Below, piece after piece: positions 29,276 to 40,006 of a stretch of DNA of 64,000 bases. The stretch comes from Candidatus Arsenophonus triatominarum (lineage in GTDB: Bacteria > Pseudomonadota > Gammaproteobacteria > Enterobacterales > Enterobacteriaceae). Positions within the stretch are counted from its first letter, which is position 1. Each line of letters opens with the position of its first letter. The stretch lies in contig NZ_LWMI01000007.1 in NCBI RefSeq assembly GCF_001640365.1, positions 310,001 through 374,000 of the forward strand. The letters run 5' to 3'. The notes under the pieces are model-generated. The model was not told the DNA's origin. It did not search any database and saw nothing but the letters and a program-made list of their open reading frames with translations. Made by a program: the position numbers and the translations under genes.

Positions 29276-29293
29276 CAATTGGAGGAGCCTATT

Positions 29294-31432
29294 GTGAAAA
29301 CAGTAGTTATTAAACGCGATGGTTGTCAGGTCGTTTTTGATAAAAATCGGATCAAAGAAGCCGTCATGCGTGCAGCCGCTGCCACTGGGATTTGCGATGA
29401 TCAATATTGTGCAGTTGTCGCCTCAGTCGTCGAACAACAATTAGGCAACCGCCAAACCGTTGATATTCATGAAATTCAAGATGCAGTTGAAAATCAATTG
29501 ATGGCGGGTCTTTATAAAGATCTGGCCAGAAATTACATTGAATATCGCCATGAACGTGACATTGCCAGAGAACAACGTAGCCGTCTTACTCACGAAATTC
29601 GCGGCTTAATTGAGCAAAGTAATGTTTCGTTACTTAATGAGAATGCGAATAAAGACAGTAAGGTTATTCCAACTCAACGCGATTTATTAGCAGGTATTGT
29701 TGCTAAACATTATGCTAAACAACATATTTTACCGCGTGATGTCGTTATGGCACATGAACGTGGTGAAATTCACTATCATGATCTGGATTACTCACCATTT
29801 TTTCCGATGTTTAACTGTATGCTGATCGATTTGCAAGGCATGTTAACCAAAGGTTTTAAAATGGGCAATGCTGAAATTGAGCCACCAAAATCAATTTCAA
29901 CCGCCACCGCCGTCACAGCACAAATTATAGCCCAAGTGGCCAGCCATATTTATGGTGGTACAACCATTAATCGTATCGATGAAGTGCTGGCTCCATTTGT
30001 TCAGGCGAGCTATAAAAAACACTTAAAAATTGCCAAAGAATGGCAAATTGCCGACCAATTTGCCTACGCTGAGAGCAGGACAGAAAAAGAGTGTTATGAC
30101 GCTTTTCAATCACTAGAATATGAAGTTAATACACTGCACACCGCAAATGGCCAAACACCTTTTGTTACCTTTGGGTTTGGCTTAGGAACCTCAAAAGAGT
30201 CACGATTAATCCAAAAATCTATCTTACAAAATCGTTTAGCTGGATTAGGTAAAAATCGTAAAACCGCGGTATTTCCAAAATTAGTTTTTGCTATCCGTAA
30301 GGGGATCAATCACCAATATGGCGATCCCAACTACGACATTAAACAGCTTGCACTTGAATGTGCCAGTAAACGGATGTATCCAGATATTCTTAACTACGAG
30401 CAGGTGGTAAACGTCACCGGCTCTTTCAAAACACCGATGGGTTGCCGCAGTTTCTTGGGCGTTTATGAAGAGCAAGGTCAAGCTATTCATGAAGGACGTA
30501 ATAATCTCGGTGTAATCAGTATTAACTTGCCCCGGATAGCAATTGAGGCCAAAGGTGACGAACAACGATTTTACCAAATATTGGATAACAGATTGGCAAT
30601 TACCAAAAAAGCACTGATGACGCGTATCGCCAGACTGGAAAATGTCAAAGCGCGTGTCGCCCCAATTCTTTATATGGAAGGTGCTTGTGGCGTTCGTTTA
30701 CAAGCAGAAGACAATATTGCTGAAATATTTAAACGTGGTCGTGCATCGATCTCTTTAGGTTATATCGGCCTGCATGAAACAATCAATGCTCTTTATGGTA
30801 CGCAACAACATGTTTTTGATGATGAAACTTTGCGACAAAAATCCTATCAGATCATTAAGCAGCTACGTGCAGCGACAGATTACTGGAAAGCTGAAACCGG
30901 CTATGGATTTAGCTTATATAGTACCCCCAGTGAGAATTTATGTGATCGATTTTGTCGCTTAGATGTGGCTGAATTCGGTTTAATCGAGGGGGTTACTGAT
31001 AAAGGATATTATACCAATAGTTTTCATCTGGATGTCGAAAAACAGGTCAATCCCTACGATAAAATTGACTTTGAAGCCCCTTACCCTGCTTTAGCCAGTG
31101 GCGGCTTTATCTGCTACGGTGAATATCCAAACTTACAGCATAACTTAAAAGCATTAGAAGATGTCTGGGATTACAGTTACCACCATATCCCCTATTATGG
31201 CACGAATACCCCAATTGATGAGTGTTATGAATGTGGTTTTGCGGGTGAATTTGCCTGTACCAGTAAAGGATTCGTCTGCCCATCTTGCGACAATCATGAT
31301 CCAACCCGCGTTTCGGTTATTCGCCGCGTTTGTGGTTATCTTGGCAGTCCCGATGCTAGACCATTCAATAGAGGTAAACAAGAAGAAGTCAAACGACGCG
31401 TTAAACATTTGAAAAATGGTCAACTTGGATAA
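29294..31432 (+). CDS. nrdD: anaerobic ribonucleoside-triphosphate reductase NrdD
   Basis: Start chosen at GTG 29294, 7 bp after GGAGGAG; the upstream TTG at 29279 would overlap that ribosome site. The resulting 712 residues equal the E. coli length. An N-terminal ATP-cone domain (KRDGCQVVFDKNRIKEAVM) is followed by the ten-stranded barrel. The C-terminus has the zinc site cysteines (ECYEC and CPSC) and the glycyl-radical loop RVCGYLGSPDARPF. The enzyme makes dNTPs without oxygen and is activated by NrdG, encoded 5 bp downstream. It has no frame damage. Confidence 0.96.
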   Translation: MKTVVIKRDGCQVVFDKNRIKEAVMRAAAATGICDDQYCAVVASVVEQQLGNRQTVDIHEIQDAVENQLMAGLYKDLARNYIEYRHERDIAREQRSRLTHEIRGLIEQSNVSLLNENANKDSKVIPTQRDLLAGIVAKHYAKQHILPRDVVMAHERGEIHYHDLDYSPFFPMFNCMLIDLQGMLTKGFKMGNAEIEPPKSISTATAVTAQIIAQVASHIYGGTTINRIDEVLAPFVQASYKKHLKIAKEWQIADQFAYAESRTEKECYDAFQSLEYEVNTLHTANGQTPFVTFGFGLGTSKESRLIQKSILQNRLAGLGKNRKTAVFPKLVFAIRKGINHQYGDPNYDIKQLALECASKRMYPDILNYEQVVNVTGSFKTPMGCRSFLGVYEEQGQAIHEGRNNLGVISINLPRIAIEAKGDEQRFYQILDNRLAITKKALMTRIARLENVKARVAPILYMEGACGVRLQAEDNIAEIFKRGRASISLGYIGLHETINALYGTQQHVFDDETLRQKSYQIIKQLRAATDYWKAETGYGFSLYSTPSENLCDRFCRLDVAEFGLIEGVTDKGYYTNSFHLDVEKQVNPYDKIDFEAPYPALASGGFICYGEYPNLQHNLKALEDVWDYSYHHIPYYGTNTPIDECYECGFAGEFACTSKGFVCPSCDNHDPTRVSVIRRVCGYLGSPDARPFNRGKQEEVKRRVKHLKNGQLG

Positions 31433-31437
31433 CAATT

Positions 31438-31902
31438 ATGAATTATCATCGATATTACCCGGTTGATGTGGTTAATGGCCCAGGAACACGTTGTACGTTA
31501 TTTGTCGCTGGCTGTCTCCATCAATGTAAAGGTTGTTACAACAAAAGCACCTGGAAAATTGATTCGGGTAAACCGTTTACCCAAGCAATAGAAAATCAAA
31601 TCATCACTGATTTGCAAGACCAAAGGATAGTTCGTCAGGGACTTTCCCTCTCTGGCGGCGATCCATTACATCCACAAAATGTAGAGACGATTTTACAACT
31701 GGTTAAACGCATCAAACTCGAATGCCCAGATAAAGATATTTGGCTATGGAGCGGTTATACCCTTGACCAATTAACTGATAATCAACGAGCCGTCGTTAAC
31801 TATCTTGATGTATTAGTTGATGGTAAATTCATTCAAGCGCGCTATGACCCCAATCTATTATGGCGAGGTAGTCATAATCAAGTGATCCATAGACTGAATT
31901 AA
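31438..31902 (+). CDS. nrdG: anaerobic reductase activating protein NrdG
   Basis: A 154-residue radical-SAM activase (same length as E. coli). The 4Fe-4S cluster cysteines are C26, C30 and C33 in [10 protein letters not shown], and the SAM-binding GGDP motif is present ([10 protein letters not shown]). It installs the glycyl radical on NrdD. Its stop codon overlaps the stop of the convergent yhbP remnant. Confidence 0.96.
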   Translation: MNYHRYYPVDVVNGPGTRCTLFVAGCLHQCKGCYNKSTWKIDSGKPFTQAIENQIITDLQDQRIVRQGLSLSGGDPLHPQNVETILQLVKRIKLECPDKDIWLWSGYTLDQLTDNQRAVVNYLDVLVDGKFIQARYDPNLLWRGSHNQVIHRLN

Positions 31903-32227
31903 CTATCACGATGCCAGAACAGTTTAGTGCCAAAACCTAACTTATTATTGACCATTTTGATCTGTTGTAAAGATAATTGCCAAATAGGGACACTGGCTGC
32001 CATAGCGACTGGAAATCGCCGATTATAGTCTGCCTGGTTTGCTTTTCTTGCTTGCCGGTTAGGAGATCGACTTTACCGATTAATTGTATTCTTTGTATGT
32101 TGGCCACTGATTTGCTTTGACAGCAAATAGTTCCAGCTACAATCGGGTTTTTAAGCATCAATTGTCCATGACGAGTACTGGTTTTGGATAGAAAATATAA
32201 CGACATAGTTTGGGCTTTAAAGGTATA
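31899..32227 (-). pseudogene. yhbP: yhbP remnant (UPF0306 family)
   Basis: The minus strand encodes YTFKAQTMSLYFLSKTSTRH and, after one frameshift, [20 protein letters not shown] then [14 protein letters not shown] and a stop, close to the last two thirds of E. coli YhbP (147 aa). The first 33 or so residues are missing because the gene is broken at MITE F. The function of intact YhbP is unknown. Confidence 0.8.
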
Positions 32228-32419
32228 CACGAGTTTCGCACAGGCATATAAAATTCCAGAAATGGCTTAAAAGCAATGGTTAATTTGCAAGTTACTAAAA
32301 CGTATAAATTTTTTTAAATTACAATAAGTTGCTTTTAATTTATAAGATTTTGTCTATTTATATATTATGCTGAATTAAACTTAAAAATAGAGCGTTTTTT
32401 TATTGGTGCGAAACTCGTG
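32228..32419. mobile_element. MITE copy F, at the yhbP-ubiT junction
   Basis: A 192-bp MITE with both 14-bp ends. The flanks (GGTATA and TCATTT) show no duplication. The MITE joins the truncated 5' end of yhbP to the truncated 3' end of ubiT, both on the minus strand. In E. coli other genes lie between them, so this junction probably formed by recombination between two MITE copies with loss of the sequence in between. Confidence 0.9.
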
Positions 32420-32901
32420 TCATTTTGTACTAGTTTAATCAAATCGGCTAATTGCAATAAACCAAAACGTAAAATTGTAGGCATGGTCTCTAACTCAAAT
32501 GCATCTAACAGGTTTTTACATACAAACCAAGCTCTGTATCACCTTCGATATGCAATCGACGTTGGAAAAATAAGGTATCAGGATCTTCTTTATGCGCGGC
32601 AATTAAAATTAAGTCATTCGCCTCACTACAAAAACTGACATCTGCTTGTTGATCTTTACTAACTATGATTTTACCTGCCTGCAGGCTAATATACCAAACA
32701 AGTTGTACATCTTGCACCTCAACTTTTAGCCATTTATTCTGCAAAAAAATCCAGTTCGCCATCGTTTAATGCCTGCTGAAATTGCCAACTTAGTAATTGC
32801 TCCAGAATTTGACGCTCTAATATAAAAGGCGTAGCTTTTAATGGTAAATGCACCAATTTAGGCCCTTGTTGGATAATCTGCTGGCGAATTTTTTTTAACA
32901 C
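32420..32901 (-). pseudogene. ubiT: ubiT (yhbT) pseudogene, SCP2-like accessory factor
   Basis: From GTG 32901 the strand encodes LKKIRQQIIQQGPKLVHL and LEQLLSWQFQQALNDGELDF, then shifts frame at a T7 run into LQNKWLKVEVQDV and DPDTLFFQRRLHIEGDTELG. A lost A shifts frame again before MPTILRFGLLQLADLIKLVQ, and MITE F removes the end. This matches E. coli UbiT (174 aa), the sterol-carrier-like partner in O2-independent ubiquinone synthesis. Two frameshifts and a truncation make it inactive. Confidence 0.9.
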
Positions 32902-33140
32902 GTTCCAAATTCCTCTTGCACTTTTATGATATATTTTCTAAGCATTAATGATAATCATCCATTCTGCCAAATTATTAATTAATATCCTTGAATCCACATC
33001 AAAATTTAACCAACAATCGATTAATTCCGTTCAATTTTATGCTCCATCTAGCAAAATCAATTCACAAAAGAAAGTAATCTGGTTTAAGTCAAAACAACTA
33101 TATTACACCTTGACTACAATCGATAGACATCTAACTATAC

Positions 33141-33331
33141 CACAAGTTTCGCCCCAATAAAAAAACGCTCTATTTTTAAGTTTAATTCAGCATAATATAT
33201 AATAGACAAAATCTTATAAATTAAAAGCAACTTATTGTAATTTAAACAAATTTATACGTTTTAGTAACTTGCAAATTAACCATTGCTTTTAAGCCATTTC
33301 TGGAATTTTATATGCCTGTGCGAAACTCGTG
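33141..33331. mobile_element. MITE copy G, between ubiT and ubiU
   Basis: A 191-bp MITE; the left end has one change (CACAAG). A perfect 5-bp TATAC duplication flanks it (33136-33140, 33332-33336). It sits in the divergent control region of ubiT and ubiU, 15 bp after which the ubiU ATG begins. Confidence 0.92.
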
Positions 33332-33350
33332 TATACGCTAGGATCATCGA

Positions 33351-33732
33351 ATGGAATTATTATGTCCGGCAAGGTAACCTACCTGCCTTAAAAGTAGCTG
33401 TCGATAATGGCGCCGATGCGGTCTATATTGGTTTTAAAGATGACACTAATGCACGTCATTTTGCTGGTTTAAATTTTAGCGAAAAAATTGGTTGAAGCCG
33501 TCAAATACGCTCATGTTCATGATTGCAAATTACATGTTGCTATCAATACCTTTGCTCACCCTAATGGTTTTAATCGCTGGCTATCTTAGAATATGCGACC
33601 AATAAATATCCCCATATTGAACGTCATGTCTCCGTTCAAGCTTCAGTGACAAATATTGCAGCGATTCAATTTTATCACCGTAATTTCGCTGTCCAACGAA
33701 TAGTGCTTCCTCGTGTTCTATCATTACATGAA
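33351..33732 (+). pseudogene. ubiU: ubiU (yhbU) pseudogene, U32 peptidase-like
   Basis: The frame starts MELLCPA at ATG 33351, shifts after an inserted A, and continues GNLPALKVAVDNGADAVYIG and DDTNARHFAGLNFSE. A second frameshift follows, then LVEAVKYAHVHDCKLHVAIN, an internal deletion after FNRW, and LEYATNKYPHIERHVSVQAS up to LPRVLSLHE, where sequence identity ends at an IS91-type fragment. This is the first third of E. coli UbiU (331 aa). UbiU with UbiV does the O2-independent ring hydroxylation in ubiquinone synthesis. Clearly inactive. Confidence 0.9.
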
Positions 33733-34134
33733 CGTAGCCCGCTCCGCGTGAGCGGCGCAGCTACGCTGCTTCGGGGATGTTAATGAGCTGAGTACTGTTT
33801 TATACTCTGCGAAAAGATCCCCATAGGGTGATTTACTCAGATGTATATCCCACGTCCTGCTAAACTGCTTTTCACCATCGATGATGGCTGGAATAAATTC
33901 CTCGAAAAACACGGTGACGGCGTCAGTTCATGGACCCGTCTATCTGTCGAGCGTATGCTTACCTGCGGCACTTGTTCCATGGGTGTCCGACGCTATTGTT
34001 GCGCTTCGCCTGATTGTTCTCACAGCCGTTTTTTCTGCCAGAGCTGTAATTCAAAAGCCTGCAGCTCATGCGGTTTCAAAGCCACAGAGCAGTGGTTAGC
34101 ACAGCAGGTTCATATTTTTCCCGACTGCGACTGG
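33733..34134 (+). mobile_element. IS91-family fragment with zinc-binding N-terminus of transposase
   Basis: The frame from ATG 33841 (MYIPRPAKLLFTIDDGWNKF) encodes the N-terminal zinc-binding domain of IS91-type transposases: CGTC, CC, C, CQSC, CSSC and the text SNSKACSSCGFKATEQWLAQ-like. It lacks the catalytic Y1/HUH region because an IS21-type end follows at 34135. The GC-rich palindromic stretch at 33733-33775 may be the element's terminus. Its GC content is higher than its surroundings, consistent with outside origin. Confidence 0.75.
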
Positions 34135-34591
<457 letters not shown>

Positions 34592-34855
34592 ATAATGTTA
34601 AACGGTTATGCGAGTTTATCTGCTTAAAATACAAATTTGGCCTAACGGCCAGTTAGTATTAGCATAAATAAGCAGCAGTGAGTTATTCAGGAGAGTTTTT
34701 TTTAATCTGATTTAATTTCCGTAATTTCGCTTATTACGACAGATTCTAAATGGCACAAATCATTTAATATTTTACTTTTTAAATCATGGTTGGTTTGGTT
34801 ATGTTGACAAATTTGATTTAATTCTTCGATCACATCCCGTAGGTGGAGATTAATT

Positions 34856-36049
34856 TGTATTAGTCTTAACTTAATCCGACAATTCTGATTTAAAAAAGAG
34901 CGTTACCGGTTTTAATTAACATCATTAGATAATTAAATAAAAGGTAATTCTATGTATCAAACAAATAATCCTATCATCAAACATAAAGTCGGGTTACTTA
35001 ACCTCGCTGAAGAGCTTAATAACGTCTCAAAAGCCTGTAAGATTATGGGGGTATCCCGAGATACGTTTTATCGCTACCAGGAACTTGTTAACGATGGTGG
35101 GATAGACGCTTTAATTAATCAAAATCGACGGGTGCCTAACGTAAAAAATAGAGTAGATGAACAGATTGAAAGCGCTGTAGTCGAGTATGCGATTGAATAC
35201 CCTGCACACGGTCAACACCGCAGTAGTAATGAACTAAGAAAAAAAGGCATTTTTGTTTCGGGGAGTGGCGTTCGCTCTATTTGGCTGCGCCATAATCTCG
35301 AAAATTTTACAAAACGCCTAAAAGCGCTTGAAGATAAAATCGCAACAGAAGGAATTATCCTGTCAGAATCACAAATCAGTGCTCTAGAAAAGAAAGCGCA
35401 AGATGATGAAGCCTGTGGTGAGATTGAAACAGCGCATCCAGGTTATCTGGGTTCACAAGATACTTTTTATGTTGGTCATTTAAAAGGCGTTGGTCGTGTT
35501 TATCAACAAACTTACATTGATACTTACAGTAAAGTCGTTCATTGTAAGCTTTACACAACAAAAAGCGCGATAACGGCGGCAGATTTATTAAATGACAAGG
35601 TTCTCCCTTTTTATTCCCAGCATGGGTTACCGGTGTTACGTATACTGACGGACAGAGGCAGTGAGTATTGTGGTAAAGTTGAACATCACGATTATCAACT
35701 TTATCTCGCTATCAATGATATTGATCATACAAAAACTAAAGCTCGTTCACCTCAAACTAATGGGATTTGTGAACGCTTTCATAAAACTGTATTACAAGAG
35801 TTCTATCAGGTGGCTTTTCGTAAGAAAATCTATAGGGCTTTAAATGAATTACAAGCTGATTTAGATAAATGGTTAGCGGAATATAATAACCAACGCACTC
35901 ATCAAGGAAAAATGTGTTGCGGTCGAACTCCTATGGCAACTTTACACGATGGAAAACAACTTTGGAGAGAGAAAGATTTAAATCAAATTTAACCTGACAG
36001 GTACTGTATAAATAACCGGTAACTGTCAGATTAAGTCTGAGCTACTACA
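34856..36049 (+). mobile_element. IS481-family element copy A, intact
   Basis: A 1194-bp element with related ends TGTATTAGTCTTAACTTAAT and TGTAGTAGCTCAGACTTAAT (inverted). It is flanked by the perfect 7-bp duplication ATTAATT (34849-34855, 36050-36056) inside yaeH. One complete transposase gene. The uninterrupted frame and clean duplication point to a recent insertion. Confidence 0.94.
34952..35992 (+). CDS. IS481-family transposase
   Basis: A 346-residue protein with an N-terminal helix-turn-helix (NNVSKACKIMGVSRDTFYRY) and an rve-type DDE core. The catalytic residues are D in LGSQDTFYVGHL, D in ILTDRGSEYCG and E in NGICERFHKTV. It has a ribosome site and an open frame over the whole element, so it is probably functional. 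It could act in trans on the broken copy B at 21808-25589. Confidence 0.92.
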   Translation: MYQTNNPIIKHKVGLLNLAEELNNVSKACKIMGVSRDTFYRYQELVNDGGIDALINQNRRVPNVKNRVDEQIESAVVEYAIEYPAHGQHRSSNELRKKGIFVSGSGVRSIWLRHNLENFTKRLKALEDKIATEGIILSESQISALEKKAQDDEACGEIETAHPGYLGSQDTFYVGHLKGVGRVYQQTYIDTYSKVVHCKLYTTKSAITAADLLNDKVLPFYSQHGLPVLRILTDRGSEYCGKVEHHDYQLYLAINDIDHTKTKARSPQTNGICERFHKTVLQEFYQVAFRKKIYRALNELQADLDKWLAEYNNQRTHQGKMCCGRTPMATLHDGKQLWREKDLNQI

Positions 36050-36319
36050 ATTAATTTCATTGATCTCTTTGAGGTTGTTATCTAGGTTAACCAGCTTTCG
36101 TTGCAGCGGATATTCGAATTTTACACTTTTAGCATAGTGTTCATCTTTATCTTTGCGAAAATAAATCTTTAGAATGTCATGATTTGCTTCTTGGCGAAGG
36201 GTGTAGTGATCGATATCTTCAGGTTGAGTGATCCCTAAGCTTTTTAAGTTATCATATTAATACCTTACGGAATTAAGGTTATCTAACAATTGTTACAGAT
36301 TAGCATAATAATAAGACTA

Positions 36320-36345
36320 AGCGGATATTCAATTGATTATCCGCT
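36320..36345 (-). terminator. hairpin downstream of dapD
   Basis: AGCGGATA and TATCCGCT form an 8-bp stem with a 10-nt loop starting 11 bp after the dapD stop on the minus strand. The downstream T-tract is interrupted. Confidence 0.55.
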
Positions 36346-36355
36346 ATGATAAATT

Positions 36356-37180
36356 TTAGTCTATTGTTCTTAGTAACTTATTAATGCCAACTTTCTTTCT
36401 AGTCTTCTCATCGACTTTTTTGACAATAACCGCGCAATATAGGCTGTAGTTGCCATTTTGGGCCGGTAAATTACCCGCGACGACGACAGAGCCGGCTGGA
36501 ATTCGGCCATAGAGAATTTCACCGCTTTCTCTATCATAAATTTTGGTGCTTTGGCCAATATAGACGCCCATTGAGATAACCGAGCCTTCTTCAACAATAA
36601 CCCCTTCAACAATTTCAGAGCGAGCACCAATAAAACAGTTATCTTCGATAATAGTTGGATTAGCTTGTAAGGGTTCTAGCACACCACCAATGCCAACACC
36701 ACCGGATAAGTGAACATTTTTACCAATTTGCGCACAAGAGCCAACTGTTGCCCAGGTATCTATCATAGATCCTTCGTCAATATAGGCACCAATATTAACA
36801 TAAGATGGCATTAAAACGGTATTTCGGGCGATAAACGCACCTTTTCGAGCCGTTGCTGGTGGAACAACTCTAAATCCTTCTTGTTGAAAACGAGCATGAT
36901 CATACTCAGCAAATTTCATGGCTACTTTGTCAAAATAGCGGCTTTCTGCACCTTCGATTAATCGATTATCATTGATACGAAAAGAGAGTAGCACGGCTTT
37001 TTTAAGCCATTGGTGTGTTGTCCATTGTCCATCTATCTTTTCAGCGACTCTTAACTGGCCTTTGTCAAGTTGAGTGATCACCTGATTGATTGCATCACTT
37101 AGTTGAACATTGGTCGTCGCGGGTGTGATTTCTGCGCGATGTTCAAAAGCATTTTCAATAATGGTTTTAAGTTGCTCCAT
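36356..37180 (-). CDS. dapD: tetrahydrodipicolinate N-succinyltransferase DapD
   Basis: The 274-residue protein from ATG 37180 (MEQLKTII) equals the E. coli length; GAGGAAT lies upstream, and the frame from 37192 adds four unsupported residues. The left-handed beta-helix hexapeptide repeats fill about residues 100-240 ([40 protein letters not shown]). It succinylates tetrahydrodipicolinate in the lysine and diaminopimelate pathway, which supplies peptidoglycan. It is 26 bp after glnD. Confidence 0.96.
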   Translation of the reverse strand: MEQLKTIIENAFEHRAEITPATTNVQLSDAINQVITQLDKGQLRVAEKIDGQWTTHQWLKKAVLLSFRINDNRLIEGAESRYFDKVAMKFAEYDHARFQQEGFRVVPPATARKGAFIARNTVLMPSYVNIGAYIDEGSMIDTWATVGSCAQIGKNVHLSGGVGIGGVLEPLQANPTIIEDNCFIGARSEIVEGVIVEEGSVISMGVYIGQSTKIYDRESGEILYGRIPAGSVVVAGNLPAQNGNYSLYCAVIVKKVDEKTRKKVGINKLLRTID

Positions 37181-37206
37181 AAAATTCCTCATCCTCTGGG
37201 TTGTAA

Positions 37207-39870
37207 TTATTTAACATGTTTACTATTTTCTTTATCTATTGCAGTCAGGGCTTGGGTCAATTTTTCTGCCAGTTTATGTTGTTTATTTTGATCGAGTGCC
37301 TGGTTGTTTTGATCAGTAAGTACAAACAAATCCTCAACTTTTTCTCCAATCGTTGTGATCCTGGCTCCGTGTAAGAGCACGGCCATTTCAGTAAATATAT
37401 TACCGATCTGTGCCAATAATCCGGGTTGATCGAGGGCAATAAGCTCCATATAAGTCGGCCTGCCATTATAATTGGGCAGAAAATGCACTTTAGTTGGTAT
37501 ATTAAAATGGCGAAATCTATGATGGGCGTTACGTGTTTTCAAGGTTTTGCTATTTGGGGTCTTAATAACTTTGAATAAGGCTTGGCGAATATTTTCATAG
37601 CGATCATGAGCCAACGGTTGTCCTTTAGGATCTAATACCACAAAAGTATCCATCGTCATATTATCTTTGTTAGTAAAGATTTGGGCGCTATGGATATTAA
37701 GATTTCGTCTATCAAGTTCTCCAGCAACCGCGGCAAATAGAGATGGTTGATCTGGACACCATATAAAAATTTCAGTACCACCATGCACAGATACTGTACT
37801 GATCAGTATTAATGGTTCATTTAAATTGTGTTTTAATAAAGCGCTAGCGTGCCAGGCAAGTTGCTGGGAAGTATGGCGTAAAAAATAATCGGCATGGCAG
37901 CGTGACCATAATTTTTTCAGCTCACCTTGATCAATATTTTTTTCGCCTAGCTGGGTTAACGCTTGCAAGCGATTGGATTGGATCCGTTGACGTAAAGTGG
38001 GCATTGCTTGCGTATCTTGATTTAATTGATTTTTAGTTAATAGATACAGCTCTTTTAATAGACTTTGTTTCCAGCTATTCCATAAGCTATTATTGGTTGC
38101 ACATATATCGGCAACAGTCAGACATAAAAGATAATCCAGCCGGTTTATTGATTTTACTTCACTGGCAAATTGTTTAATAACAATCGGGTCTTGAATATCA
38201 CACCGTTGGGCGGTCACTGGCATCAAAAGATGTTGACGCACAAGCCAGGCAATTAAGGATGAATCATGTTCAGATAGGCCGTGTGCTAGGGCAAATTGTT
38301 TTGCATCTTTCGCGCCCAGTTCAGAGTGATCACCCTTTCTACCTTTAGCGATATCATGGAACATAGCCGCCAGACGTAAAATTTCAGGCTGAGCAAGCTT
38401 GGTATAAATGGCAACGCACAAAGGATGTTGGTTACTATTATTTTGATCAGCAAATTGATCAAGTTTTTGTAATACGCGAATAGTATGTTCATCGACAGTG
38501 TAAGTATGAAAAAGATCAAATTGCATTTGGCCAACAATATTTTGCCAAACTGGCGTATAGGCACTAAGTACATCGTGTAAGTGCATGGGCACAATGGCGC
38601 CTTTTACCGCTCTGGGATGGCGCAAAATAGTAATAAAAATTTCACGAGCAATTGGGATTTCACACAGAGGTTTAGCCAGTTTTTGACAAGCAAAACGCAA
38701 TTGACGCAGTGTAGCTGAGTATATTCCTTGAATATTTTCTTGTTCTGCCATTTGATAAAATAGCTGCAATATGGCTGCGGGTTGACGATCGAAAAGTGTG
38801 CTATCAATCAGATCGATGAGATCTCCTCTAAGTTGAAATTGATTATCAAGCTTATGTGGCGCGGCTAGGTTTTTTTCGCTAAGGATGGCTTCATCAAACA
38901 GTTGTAGCAGCATGCTATTGAGTTCTCGGACACGTCGTGTGACACGATAATAGTCTTTCATCATTTGCTCAACGGGCTGATTGTCTTTACCTTGATAACC
39001 AAGTAAGCGGGCAACATTTAATTGATGTTCAAATAGTAGGCGATTGTCATAACGTTTTATCATTAAATGCAGCGCAAATCGAATACGAAGCAAAAAATTT
39101 AAACATATTTTTAATTCTCGATATTCTGCTTGGCTTAGAAAGTCGAAATGAACTGTCAGCTCAATGGTGGTTGCACCAAAATGTCGGCGTGCGACCCATA
39201 ACAGTATGTGAATATCACGCAAACCACCGAGACTACTTTTGATATCTGGCTCAAGGTTGTAACTAGTACTATGATAACGTTGGTGGCGCAACTGTTGTTC
39301 ACTACGTTTGGCAGCAAAAAATTTATCAGACGGCCAAAAGTTATCGCTATATATCGCTTGCTGTAATGATAGAAACAGAGCTTGATCGCCACAAATTAAC
39401 CTTGATTCAAATAGATTAGTTGCGATAGACAGATCTGTTTGTCCTGCCTGTAAACACTCTTCTAATGTGCGCACACTATGGCCAACTTGAAAACCTAAGT
39501 CCCATAGTAGAGTAATAAATTGACCAATCTTAGTGGTGATAGCGGTAGCTAAAGGATGTTGACTTAAAATTAATAAATCTATATCTGAAAGTGGATGTAA
39601 TTCTTGTCGGCCATAACCACCCACGGCAATTAATGATAATTGGGGAATTAGCTCGAAACGATTAATTTGCCAAAGACGCTGTAGCAACTTATCAAGATAA
39701 TTGCTACGGACGGCAATAAGTTCAGCGGCGGTAACTCCCTCCTTGAAAGATTGTTCTAACCATTTTTGCAAGCGCTCTACCTGTTGTTTTAGTAAAGGTA
39801 AAGTAAAATCCTCTTGAGATAATTTATCAAGCGCAAGGATGAGAGGGACAGGCTGATTACTTTTCATCAT
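37207..39870 (-). CDS. glnD: bifunctional uridylyltransferase/uridylyl-removing enzyme GlnD
   Basis: An 887-residue nitrogen sensor (E. coli 890). The nucleotidyltransferase domain has [19 protein letters not shown], the HD domain has [19 protein letters not shown], and two C-terminal ACT domains (about 700-887) bind glutamine. It uridylylates or deuridylylates PII proteins. The whole frame is intact, so nitrogen signalling appears preserved. The start at 39870 or the next codon (MM) cannot be told apart. It lies between map and dapD as in E. coli. Confidence 0.95.
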   Translation of the reverse strand: MMKSNQPVPLILALDKLSQEDFTLPLLKQQVERLQKWLEQSFKEGVTAAELIAVRSNYLDKLLQRLWQINRFELIPQLSLIAVGGYGRQELHPLSDIDLLILSQHPLATAITTKIGQFITLLWDLGFQVGHSVRTLEECLQAGQTDLSIATNLFESRLICGDQALFLSLQQAIYSDNFWPSDKFFAAKRSEQQLRHQRYHSTSYNLEPDIKSSLGGLRDIHILLWVARRHFGATTIELTVHFDFLSQAEYRELKICLNFLLRIRFALHLMIKRYDNRLLFEHQLNVARLLGYQGKDNQPVEQMMKDYYRVTRRVRELNSMLLQLFDEAILSEKNLAAPHKLDNQFQLRGDLIDLIDSTLFDRQPAAILQLFYQMAEQENIQGIYSATLRQLRFACQKLAKPLCEIPIAREIFITILRHPRAVKGAIVPMHLHDVLSAYTPVWQNIVGQMQFDLFHTYTVDEHTIRVLQKLDQFADQNNSNQHPLCVAIYTKLAQPEILRLAAMFHDIAKGRKGDHSELGAKDAKQFALAHGLSEHDSSLIAWLVRQHLLMPVTAQRCDIQDPIVIKQFASEVKSINRLDYLLCLTVADICATNNSLWNSWKQSLLKELYLLTKNQLNQDTQAMPTLRQRIQSNRLQALTQLGEKNIDQGELKKLWSRCHADYFLRHTSQQLAWHASALLKHNLNEPLILISTVSVHGGTEIFIWCPDQPSLFAAVAGELDRRNLNIHSAQIFTNKDNMTMDTFVVLDPKGQPLAHDRYENIRQALFKVIKTPNSKTLKTRNAHHRFRHFNIPTKVHFLPNYNGRPTYMELIALDQPGLLAQIGNIFTEMAVLLHGARITTIGEKVEDLFVLTDQNNQALDQNKQHKLAEKLTQALTAIDKENSKHVK

Positions 39871-39976
39871 GGTATTATAACCGCGAAATTGCTGGAGGAG
39901 ATCTGATTATGCGATTGCTAGTAAATGGTATGAATAGACAATAAAAAGCAGTAAAACAATATCATTAAAGTAAAAT

Positions 39977-39994
39977 CCTCCAAAATTATGGAGG
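39977..39994 (-). terminator. hairpin downstream of map
   Basis: CCTCCA and TGGAGG form a short stem with a 6-nt loop followed on the minus strand by ATTTTACTTT, 13 bp after the map stop. A weak terminator candidate. Confidence 0.5.
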
Positions 39995-40006
39995 CCAATC
40001 TGAAAA

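Larger units (their letters stand above)
34702..36256 (-). pseudogene. yaeH: yaeH (DUF3461) disrupted by an IS481 element
   Basis: Removing the IS481 element and one ATTAATT repeat gives a continuous minus-strand frame: [48 protein letters not shown] then NLHLRDVIEELNQICQ and CHLESVVISEITEIKSD to TAA 34702. This matches E. coli YaeH (128 aa). The expected start ATG before TAT-GAT-AAC is replaced by TAA, so the gene was perhaps already dead or uses no normal start. It lies downstream of dapD as in E. coli. Confidence 0.88.

Noticed and set aside
32948-33160. A 70-codon frame between ubiT and MITE G
   Set aside because: It has low complexity, runs into the MITE end, has no recognisable motif or ribosome site, and occupies the divergent regulatory region.
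33283-33495. A small protein starting inside MITE G
   Set aside because: After the MITE the residues are those of ubiU; the upstream part is MITE sequence read by chance.
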